Below are positions 57,044-64,000 of a stretch of 64,000 nt of DNA, piece by piece. Every line of letters starts with the position of its first letter. Position 1 is the first letter of the stretch. The notes beneath the pieces are model-generated. The model was not told the origin of the DNA, made no database searches, and saw only the letters and a list, made by a program, of their open reading frames with translations. The DNA comes from Rhizobium sp. BK313 (GTDB taxonomy: Bacteria > Pseudomonadota > Alphaproteobacteria > Rhizobiales > Rhizobiaceae): assembly GCF_014193655.1 (NCBI RefSeq), contig NZ_JACHZQ010000001.1:1984001-2048000 (forward strand). Reading direction: 5' to 3'. Both the position numbers and the translations under genes were made by a program.

Positions 57044-58123
57044 ATGCGCTGGCTTTTGGCGGATTGCAGCATGGGAAGATTCCCTTCGGCGCTCAACTGG
57101 ATTTTCACCGCGATCTTCGTCGCCGCAAGCGGCGTTGCCTATGGCAGGCTGTTTTTCGAGGGATCGCCGATGTATATCGGCGCAACCTACGCATTGTTCT
57201 GCGGCATGCCGCTGCTGGCCTTCGAGCGCCGCATGCTCCTGCCGAGCCTGAACCGCTGGATGCATCGCCTGCCCACCCCAGTGTTTATCCTATCGGCGCT
57301 GGTTGTCGATTTCGCTCTGATCGCCATAGGCTTTGCGGTATCCGGCGGACTGCTGAAGTCCCTGGGCCTGATAACCGGCGCCTGGGCCGATGTCATGCTG
57401 CTGCAGGTCGATGTCTACATCTACGCCGTTGTGGTGACCGCAATCGTCATCTTCGTCGGGCGTGTCCGGGAATTGCTCGGCCGCGACGTCTTCCTCAGCC
57501 TGTTGACCGGCCGTTATCGCAACCCGGTGCAGGAAGAGCGTGTGTTTCTCTTCATCGACCTCGTCGGTTCGACGGCTTTCGCCGAAGAGCATGGCGATCT
57601 CAGGACACAGGAATTTCTGGGCTCGATATTCAGCGCCCTTGCCGAGCCGGTGCGGCGGCACAATGGCGCGATCGACGACTATATCGGTGATGCTGCCATC
57701 ATCACCTGGCCGCTCGAACGTGGCGTGAAGAATGCTCGTTGCATTCGCTGCGTTTTCGACATCCTTGCGGATATCGAGGCAAATGCGGAGACATGGCTGA
57801 AATCCTACGGCAGAGTGCCGCGTCTAAGGGCCGCCTTGCATGGCGGCGGCATCGTCACCGCCGAAATCGGCGTCGACCACCACAAGATTGCCTATTTCGG
57901 CGATACGGTGAACACCACTGCCAGGCTGGAATCTCTATGCAAGACACTGGAGCGTCAGGTACTGATCTCGGCCGACCTTGCAAGACGGATGGAACTTCCT
58001 GATGAAATCGCCAGGGAAGACCTCGGAGATCATGCCGTTCGCGGTCGTGACCAGACGCTCGGGGTGATCGCCTTGCATATGCCGAGACAGCAGGCACGAA
58101 AAGCAATAAGCAGTGGGCAATAG
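57044..58123 (+). CDS. membrane-bound class III adenylate/guanylate cyclase-like protein
   Basis: 359 residues: four to five membrane segments in the N-terminal 140 residues, then a class III cyclase domain. The two metal Asp are in FLFIDLVGSTAF (D172) and DYIGDAAIITW (D216), and the transition-state Asn/Arg are in GDTVNTTARLES (N290, R294). The base-specifying positions are unusual: Lys is replaced by Asp 212, and the Asp/Thr position by Ala 283. It may make a cyclic nucleotide with altered specificity or be a poor enzyme. The ATG at 57071 is a possible later start. Confidence 0.85.
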   Translation: MRWLLADCSMGRFPSALNWIFTAIFVAASGVAYGRLFFEGSPMYIGATYALFCGMPLLAFERRMLLPSLNRWMHRLPTPVFILSALVVDFALIAIGFAVSGGLLKSLGLITGAWADVMLLQVDVYIYAVVVTAIVIFVGRVRELLGRDVFLSLLTGRYRNPVQEERVFLFIDLVGSTAFAEEHGDLRTQEFLGSIFSALAEPVRRHNGAIDDYIGDAAIITWPLERGVKNARCIRCVFDILADIEANAETWLKSYGRVPRLRAALHGGGIVTAEIGVDHHKIAYFGDTVNTTARLESLCKTLERQVLISADLARRMELPDEIAREDLGDHAVRGRDQTLGVIALHMPRQQARKAISSGQ

Positions 58124-58263
58124 CAACATCTGTTATTGCCTCAGCCCTACAGCCTATGAGTTGTCCACAGTCACCAAAGCTTCACCTAAGCGTTAATTCA
58201 CCGACATAGCTCGCCTGTTAAGCGAGGATTGTTTTTGCCAATCCCCGTTAACAAGGTGACACG

Positions 58264-59622
58264 ATGACCCGAATTCTTTTCGCTTCCACGGCACTTTTTG
58301 TTCTGATTGCCGCCTCGGCGCAGGCCGATGAAACGCAGTTTCCCGCAAAGCTGACCTCCCAGGCCATTCTGCCGGCCAACACCATTGTCGCGGCACCGGC
58401 CGATGCACCGGATTTCCTGAAAACCTCCGGCAAGTTTACGACGCCGGACCGCAAGCGCACCGAAGCCCTCGGCACGGTTCCGGGCATGGACGGCGCCCGC
58501 ATGACCGACCTGAAACTGCCTTTCAACGGCCAGCCGGTGCAGGGCTTCTCCGGCATCAAGGCCATGCCTGACGGCACTTTCTGGACGCTGTCGGACAACG
58601 GCTTCGGCTCCAAGCAGAACTCCAGCGACTCCATGCTGTTCCTCCATCAGCTCAAGTTCGACTGGGACAATGGCAAGGTCGATGTCGTCAAGAATCTGTT
58701 CCTGTCCGACCCGAACAAGAAGGCCCCCTTCCCAATCGTCCTCGAAGGCACAGATACGCGTTATCTGACCGGTGCCGACTTCGATATCGAGTCGGTCCAG
58801 CCGGTCGCTGACGGCTTCTGGCTCGGCGACGAATTCGGTCCTTATCTGCTGAAGTTCGATACGAACGGCCACCTGACCGACGTCTTCCCGACCACGCTCA
58901 ACGGCAAGCCGGTCATGTCTCCTGACAACCCCCTGCTGCAATTGCCCGGCAATCCGACGCAGAAGATGCCGGCCTTCAACCTGAAGCGCTCCGGTGGCTT
59001 CGAAGGTCTTGCGATGTCCAAGGACGGCAGCAAGCTCTATGGTTTGTTGGAAGGCGCAATCTACCAGGACGATGGCAAGATGGAGAGCGTCGACGGCCAC
59101 ACGGCTATCCGCGTCATCGAATTCGACGTCGCCTCGAAAAGCTGGACCGGCCGGAGCTGGCTCTATCCGTTCGAAGACAAGGGCGTCTCCATCGGCGATT
59201 TCAACATGCTGGACGACAGCACCGCCTTGGTTATCGAGCGCGACAACGGCGCAGGCACGAAGGACAAGGCCTGTGCCGATCCGAAGCAGCCGAAGCCGGA
59301 TTGCTTCGAGGCTCCGGCCGAACTGAAGCGCGTCTATAAGATCGAATTCAACGACGCCAATGTCGGCAAGGCCGTTCGCAAGATCGGTTACATCGATCTG
59401 CTGCACATCGAAGATCCGGATCACAAGCGTCGTCAGGGCGGTGGTGAAGGCTTCTACGACATGCCGTTCGTTACGATCGAAAACGTCGACCGCGTCGATG
59501 CTACTCACATCATCATCGGCAACGACAACAACCTGCCCTTCTCGGCCGGTCGTGCTGTTAATAAGGCCGATGACAACGAGTTCAGCATTCTCGAAGTCGG
59601 TGATTTCCTGAACGCCAAGTAA
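58264..59622 (+). CDS. exported phytase-like/esterase-like protein
   Basis: 452 residues: signal peptide MTRILFASTALFVLIAASAQ ending at ADE, then a beta-propeller of the esterase-like activity of phytase family (GFSGIKAMPDGTFWTLSDNG, then GDEFGPYLLKFDTNGHL and GGFEGLAMSKDGSKLYGLLE). Related to proteins with weak phosphatase or esterase activity; phosphate release is possible but unproven. AAGGTGA precedes the ATG. Its neighbours on the other side are polyphosphate genes. Confidence 0.85.
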   Translation: MTRILFASTALFVLIAASAQADETQFPAKLTSQAILPANTIVAAPADAPDFLKTSGKFTTPDRKRTEALGTVPGMDGARMTDLKLPFNGQPVQGFSGIKAMPDGTFWTLSDNGFGSKQNSSDSMLFLHQLKFDWDNGKVDVVKNLFLSDPNKKAPFPIVLEGTDTRYLTGADFDIESVQPVADGFWLGDEFGPYLLKFDTNGHLTDVFPTTLNGKPVMSPDNPLLQLPGNPTQKMPAFNLKRSGGFEGLAMSKDGSKLYGLLEGAIYQDDGKMESVDGHTAIRVIEFDVASKSWTGRSWLYPFEDKGVSIGDFNMLDDSTALVIERDNGAGTKDKACADPKQPKPDCFEAPAELKRVYKIEFNDANVGKAVRKIGYIDLLHIEDPDHKRRQGGGEGFYDMPFVTIENVDRVDATHIIIGNDNNLPFSAGRAVNKADDNEFSILEVGDFLNAK

Positions 59623-59671
59623 AAATCGTCGCGAACCCCTCTCCCCGCCATGCGGGGCGAGGGAACGATTT
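59623..59671. terminator. bidirectional hairpin between the phytase-like gene and ppx
   Basis: A long hairpin: outer arms AAATCGT/ACGATTT, inner stem CCCTC-TCCCCGC/GCGGGG-CGAGGG. It fills the whole gap between the two convergent stop codons, starting one base past the phytase-like stop. Confidence 0.8.
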
Positions 59672-61191
59672 CATTCAAACCGAAACGCCAATCTTCTGTT
59701 TGTCAGCCTGCCGAGCTGTTGCAGCCGACCTTCCAGTCTTTCACCCGCAAAATCGTGGTACTCGGCGGGCACCACGAATTCGAGATCCAGATCCGGGCTT
59801 GGCGAGCGGCGGAACGAAAGGTTGCGGACCACGCCCGGCATGGAAGCCGAGAAGAGGTAGACGACGCGCAGCAGGCCGCCAAGCAGTTTGGCACGCTCGA
59901 CGAGTTGCGGCGTGGCGATCGTCGCCAACGGCCCGGTGGCGCCGTCGTCGTGCAGGCCCTCGAAACGATAATAGTTGGCAAGAGCTATGAAGGCGCGGCC
60001 GGCATGGGTGATGCCGACGAAGGAGGTGTGGGCGATGATGTTCAGCGCCTGCAAGCCGCGATAATCGGGATGGGCACGCCAGCTAATGTCGGCAAGCAGG
60101 CAGGCGGCCTGGCGATAGCGGCTCTCCTCTTCCGTCTCGGTGATGCCGAAGAAGGGCATCATGCGGCCAGTCCACTCGGCAAGTTCACGGGCATGCTCCG
60201 GCGAGCGAGCGCGCAGAATGGCAAGTTCACCCGCAGCCACCAGCAACGGGTCGCTATGGCGCTCCGCCTCGGTCAGCAGCGAATAGAGGTAGCCCTCGCG
60301 CACGCCTTGGGCCGAGAAGGACACGACTGAGGGCTTCATCTCCGCCAGCACCTCACGCATCGCCACCGCGCCGAAGGGCAGTAGCGAACGGCGATGCTTG
60401 GAGATCGACAGCAGCGCCGGCTCCTTCGTATCCCTTGCTTCGCCGATCTGATCGAGGAAGCGCATCATCTCGTCCAGCGGCACTTCGTAGCCCTGCATCA
60501 TATGCAGCGGGTATTTGCGGATCTCCATGTGCAGCTTGGCTATATTTCGCCATGTGCCGCCGACCGCATAGAAGATGCGTCCCTCGCCCTTGCTGAGCAA
60601 TTTCGCAGTTTTCACATGCTTGCGGGCAAAGCTGCGCGCTCTGGCGAGCGAACCGTTGGCATATTCCGAAAGCCTGAGGCCGCCGAGCGGCAGGGTGATG
60701 CCCTTGCCGATCTCCTTGCCCTTGATGTCAATGAGTTCGAGCGAGCCGCCGCCGAGGTCGCCGGCAATGCCGTCTGGGCTGAAAAAGCCGCTGACGATGC
60801 CAAGTGCGGAAAATTGCGCCTCTTCCTCGCCCGAAAGCACGCGCACCTTGCGCTGCAGGATCGATTCGGCCTGATGGATGAATTCCGGGCCGTTGCTCGC
60901 CTCGCGGGCCGCGGCCGTCGCCAGGACGTAAATGGTCGATGCGCGCGCCTGGTCGGACAGCGCCTTGAACCGGTGCAGGGCTGCGAGTGCGCGCGCGACG
61001 CTCTCCTCATCCATCTTTCCCGTCAGCGCTATGCCCTTGCCAAGGCCACAAAGCACTTTCTCGTTAAAAAGAATGGTTGGCGACCGCGAATGTCCTTCAT
61101 AGACAACAAGACGAACCGAGTTCGACCCGATATCGACGACGGAGACAGGGGCTATACCGGGAAGGCGCCCCTGGGCTTCTGATTCAACCAT
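59671..61191 (-). CDS. ppx: exopolyphosphatase, Ppx/GppA family
   Basis: 506 residues. An actin-like ATPase-fold core with SVVDIGSNSVRLVVYEGHSR and the phosphate site GDLGGGSLELIDIKGKEIG, then a C-terminal HD-type helical region. Releases phosphate from polyphosphate. Eleven bases after ppk, so co-transcribed with it. The stop codon lies in the shared hairpin. Confidence 0.93.
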   Translation of the reverse strand: MVESEAQGRLPGIAPVSVVDIGSNSVRLVVYEGHSRSPTILFNEKVLCGLGKGIALTGKMDEESVARALAALHRFKALSDQARASTIYVLATAAAREASNGPEFIHQAESILQRKVRVLSGEEEAQFSALGIVSGFFSPDGIAGDLGGGSLELIDIKGKEIGKGITLPLGGLRLSEYANGSLARARSFARKHVKTAKLLSKGEGRIFYAVGGTWRNIAKLHMEIRKYPLHMMQGYEVPLDEMMRFLDQIGEARDTKEPALLSISKHRRSLLPFGAVAMREVLAEMKPSVVSFSAQGVREGYLYSLLTEAERHSDPLLVAAGELAILRARSPEHARELAEWTGRMMPFFGITETEEESRYRQAACLLADISWRAHPDYRGLQALNIIAHTSFVGITHAGRAFIALANYYRFEGLHDDGATGPLATIATPQLVERAKLLGGLLRVVYLFSASMPGVVRNLSFRRSPSPDLDLEFVVPAEYHDFAGERLEGRLQQLGRLTNRRLAFRFE

Positions 61192-61202
61192 GCAGGTCCA
61201 GT

Positions 61203-63404
61203 TTATTTCTTGCGGCCCGACAACAGCCCGGCGATCAGTTTCGGCGCACTGGATTTCAGAGCTTCACCACGGCCGGACAGGCTGGGATTGGTCATGAAAT
61301 ACTGCTGCGCGTTGAATGGCTCTTCCCCCTTGCGCACCTCCGTGCGCCGCGAAGTACCGTCCGGCAATATCTCGTAGCTCTGCTGATTGTCAATGATATT
61401 GCCCAGCATGATCTGTGAAAGAACCTGCTCATGCACGGTCTTGTTGGTCAGCGGAACGAGGGTTTCGACGCGGCGGTCGAGGTTTCTCGGCATCATGTCG
61501 GCCGAGCCGATATAGACCAGCGCCTTCTCGGACGGCAGGCCCTGGCCATTGCCGAAGCAGAAGATGCGGCTGTGTTCGAGGAAGCGGCCGACGATGGACT
61601 TGACGCGGATATTCTCGGAGAGGCCCGCCACCTGCGGGCGCAGGCAGCAGATGCCGCGCACGACGAGATCGATCTCGACACCGGCGTTGCTGGCGCGGTA
61701 GAGCGCGTCGATGATATCGGGATCGACCAGCGAATTCATCTTCATCCAGATCGCCGCCGGCTGACCGTTCTTGGCGTGCAGGATCTCTTCCTCGATATGC
61801 TGGAGGATGCGCGGACGCAGCGTATAGGGCGAGACTGCGATCTTCATGTCGTGTTCCGGCTCACCGTAGCCGGTAATGAAATTGAAGATGTTCGCCATGT
61901 CATGGGCGATCTTCGGATCACAGGTGAAATAGGACAGGTCGGTATAGATCTTGGCGGTGATCGGGTGGTAGTTGCCGGTGCCGAGGTGGCAATAGGTCCG
62001 CAACTTGCCGTCCTCGCGACGCACGACCATCGACATCTTCGCATGCGTCTTGAGCTCGATGAAGCCGAAGACGACCTGCACGCCGGCGCGTTCCAGGTCG
62101 CGCGCCCAGCGGATGTTGGCCTCTTCGTCGAAACGAGCCTTGAGTTCGACCAGCGCAGTAACCGACTTGCCCATGTCGGCAGCATCGATCAGCGCACGCA
62201 CGATCGGGCTGTCGTTGGACGTGCGATAGAGCGTCTGCTTTATCGCCAGAACGTCAGGATCGCGCGCAGCCTGGAGCAGGAACTGGACCACCACGTCGAA
62301 GGATTCATAGGGATGGTGGACGACCATGTCCTTTTCGCGGATCGCGGCGAAGCAATCGCCGGCATGTTCGCGGACGCGCTCAGGAAATCGGGCATTGTAA
62401 GGCTCGAAGCGTAGATCGTCGCGCGGGGCCTTGGCGATTTCGGAGAGCGTGTTGAGGGCCAGCAGGCCCGGCAGAACGGCGATGCGGTTTTCCGGCACAT
62501 TCAGCGACTCCACCACGAACTGGCGCAGCTCGAGTGGCATTTCCGAGTCGGTCTCGATACGGATCACAGAGCCGCGGCGGCGGCGTTTCAGCGCCGTTTC
62601 GAAGAAGCGAACCAGGTCTTCGGCCTCTTCCTCGACTTCGATATCACTGTCTCGGATAAGGCGGAAGGTACCCGAACCCTGCACTTCATAGCCGGGATAG
62701 AGCCGGTGAATGAAGATGTTCACCACATCTTCCAGCGTAATGTAGCGGATGACGTTGCTGGCGTCCGGCAGGCGGACAAAGCGGTCGAGCGCCGGCGGCA
62801 GGCGAAGCAACGCCGTCATCGGCTCGCGACCGTTCTTGCTGTTCAGTTGCAGCGCGATCGAGAAGCCGAGATTCGGAATGAATGGGAATGGATGCGCCGG
62901 ATCAATGGAAAGCGGCGTCAGTACCGGGAAAATCGCCTGCTCGAATTCATTGGCGAGCCATTGCCGGTCGACCTCGGAAAGTGCTGGCGGGCGGACGATC
63001 AGAATGTCTTCCTTGGCGAGATATTGCTGCAACACGGCAAGCGACGCCTGCTGCTCCATCTGCAGGTTGTCGATTTCGCGCAGGATGTCGTCAAGCTGTT
63101 CGGCAGGTGTCTTGCCATCTGGCGTGCGCACGAGGATCTTCTGGCGGACCTGGCCTTCGAGGCCGGCGACGCGCACCATGAAGAACTCATCGAGGTTGGC
63201 AGCGGAAATGGAGAGGAAACGGATGCGCTCCAGAAGCGGATGCGCCGTGTTCAACGTTTCCTCGAGAACGCGGCGGTTGAACTGCAGCCAGGAGAATTCG
63301 CGATTGATGAAGCGCTCGGGGCTGGTCAGCAATTCGTTGATCGGCGGCGCGGCCTCCGGGGCTTGCTGGATGGTGTCCTGATGTTCCGTTAGTGCCGAGT
63401 CCAT
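61203..63404 (-). CDS. ppk1: polyphosphate kinase 1
   Basis: 733 residues. Builds polyphosphate from ATP. The N-terminal domain begins [20 protein letters not shown], and the catalytic core has [20 protein letters not shown], the histidine segment [20 protein letters not shown] and the [13 protein letters not shown] end motif. ATG 63404 has AGGTGG upstream; the upstream open part is not conserved. Between hdaA and ppx, the normal rhizobial order. Confidence 0.96.
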   Translation of the reverse strand: MDSALTEHQDTIQQAPEAAPPINELLTSPERFINREFSWLQFNRRVLEETLNTAHPLLERIRFLSISAANLDEFFMVRVAGLEGQVRQKILVRTPDGKTPAEQLDDILREIDNLQMEQQASLAVLQQYLAKEDILIVRPPALSEVDRQWLANEFEQAIFPVLTPLSIDPAHPFPFIPNLGFSIALQLNSKNGREPMTALLRLPPALDRFVRLPDASNVIRYITLEDVVNIFIHRLYPGYEVQGSGTFRLIRDSDIEVEEEAEDLVRFFETALKRRRRGSVIRIETDSEMPLELRQFVVESLNVPENRIAVLPGLLALNTLSEIAKAPRDDLRFEPYNARFPERVREHAGDCFAAIREKDMVVHHPYESFDVVVQFLLQAARDPDVLAIKQTLYRTSNDSPIVRALIDAADMGKSVTALVELKARFDEEANIRWARDLERAGVQVVFGFIELKTHAKMSMVVRREDGKLRTYCHLGTGNYHPITAKIYTDLSYFTCDPKIAHDMANIFNFITGYGEPEHDMKIAVSPYTLRPRILQHIEEEILHAKNGQPAAIWMKMNSLVDPDIIDALYRASNAGVEIDLVVRGICCLRPQVAGLSENIRVKSIVGRFLEHSRIFCFGNGQGLPSEKALVYIGSADMMPRNLDRRVETLVPLTNKTVHEQVLSQIMLGNIIDNQQSYEILPDGTSRRTEVRKGEEPFNAQQYFMTNPSLSGRGEALKSSAPKLIAGLLSGRKK

Positions 63405-63481
63405 GTTCCACCTACCCTCATCTCTAACCATGTGCCACGTATAGCAGTTTGACGACGGAACTGTGACAGTTCACCAATCGC

Positions 63482-64000
63482 TCAATCAGCCGGATCGGAA
63501 TTGCCCAATTCATTCAATACTTCTGCGGCCAATAGGCGGGTGATCCTGGTGCCGCGGCCAAGCGCCAACCGGTCCAGCCGGTCGACAATCAACTGCGCGG
63601 CGTTCAGGGACCTCTCCATTCGATTGACTATATAAAGGACCAGTTTGTCATCGATATAAAGCTGACGGTCAGCGAAGAGTTTTACGATCACTTGCGACAA
63701 CAACTCCTCGTCCGGCTCGCCGATCTCGACCACGGTCGCCGCCTTCAGCCGGGAGCGCAAATCGGGGAGCGCGACTGGCCAAGACATGGGCCAGAGCCTG
63801 CTCGTCATCAACAAGCCTGTGCCGTTTTCCCTGACACTGTTGATGACGTGAAAAAGCTCGGTGTCGTCAAAGCCCAGGCGATCGACGTCCTCGAAGATGA
63901 CGGGACCGCTCGCGGCCACAACTGCGGCGCCCGAGCCAGCTTTCGGGTGGATGGCGATTGCGCCGCTCCTTTCGCGCCAGATGCTGGCGAGATGCGATTT
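63482..64000 (-). CDS. hdaA: DnaA-like regulator HdaA (runs off the right edge)
   Basis: About 172 residues are visible, and the gene continues past the right edge; the first visible codons read KSHLASIW, the end of a Walker A motif whose start is outside. The Walker B-like segment VIFEDVDRLGFDDTELFHVI and the sensor region SRLWPMSWPVALPDLRSRLK follow, then the AAA lid (LNAAQLIVDRLDRLALGRGT). Hda-family proteins promote DnaA-ATP hydrolysis to limit re-initiation. Upstream of ppk, as in other rhizobia. Confidence 0.85.
   Translation of the reverse strand, partial: KSHLASIWRERSGAIAIHPKAGSGAAVVAASGPVIFEDVDRLGFDDTELFHVINSVRENGTGLLMTSRLWPMSWPVALPDLRSRLKAATVVEIGEPDEELLSQVIVKLFADRQLYIDDKLVLYIVNRMERSLNAAQLIVDRLDRLALGRGTRITRLLAAEVLNELGNSDPAD

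Overview
The window is chromosomal DNA of an alphaproteobacterium of the Rhizobiaceae, most likely Rhizobium or a close relative. The signs are the rhizobial gene orders (yceD-plsX-fabH-ihfA-merR, glyA-nrdR-ribD-ribE, hdaA-ppk-ppx, ldtR beside an L,D-transpeptidase and a DUF6163 gene), a RopA-type porin, BA14K-like exported proteins, a metal site of the Mg type in HemB, high GC, and intergenic palindromes of the kind scattered through rhizobial genomes. The species cannot be fixed from this sequence alone.

Layout. 1-4.9 kb: an anchored protein with a Tlde1/DUF2778 L,D-transpeptidase-like domain, heme A synthase, a DUF2842 protein and a FemAB/CelD-type acetyltransferase. 4.9-13.1 kb: a Wzx/Wzy-type surface polysaccharide locus. 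It holds a Wzc/GumC-like co-polymerase with a decayed kinase domain, facing an operon of a Wza-like export lipoprotein, two GT4 glycosyltransferases, a polyprenyl-phosphate hexose-1-phosphate transferase and a Wzy-like polymerase. Its composition resembles the rhizobial unipolar-polysaccharide/glucomannan adhesin loci; that identity is inference. 13.2-21.4 kb: an accessory stretch of small exported or unknown proteins, a PHB-depolymerase-type esterase, a frameshifted exported-protein gene, a nuclease-like protein, tRNA-Pro(GGG) with an att-like repeat about 1.3 kb downstream, and a porin.

21.6-29.1 kb: housekeeping genes (merR, ihfA, fabH, plsX, yceD, cytochrome bc1 chaperone, bamE, hppA). 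29.3-38 kb: nusB and ribH are separated from ribE-ribD-nrdR-glyA by about 4.1 kb carrying a cupin, an acetyltransferase, cytochrome b561, and a LysR regulator divergent from an exported NTF2-like protein. 38-47.1 kb: L,D-transpeptidase, its probable regulator LdtR, DUF6163, hemB, an RDD protein, bpt, an EamA exporter and parC.

47.3-52 kb: two paralogous exported proteins of unknown function flank a divergent TetR/serine-hydrolase pair, with terminators and palindromic repeats between the units. 52-64 kb: aspS, a multicopper oxidase, rnd, a class III cyclase with unusual base-specifying residues, a phytase-like periplasmic protein, and the polyphosphate genes ppx and ppk beside hdaA, which runs off the right edge.

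Most of the window is ordinary core genome. The parts most worth a second look are the polysaccharide locus with its pseudokinase, the paralog pair around tetR/hydrolase, the tRNA-Pro att-like repeat, the frameshifted gene at 15.2 kb, and the divergent LysR/NTF2 pair with a clean LysR-type box.
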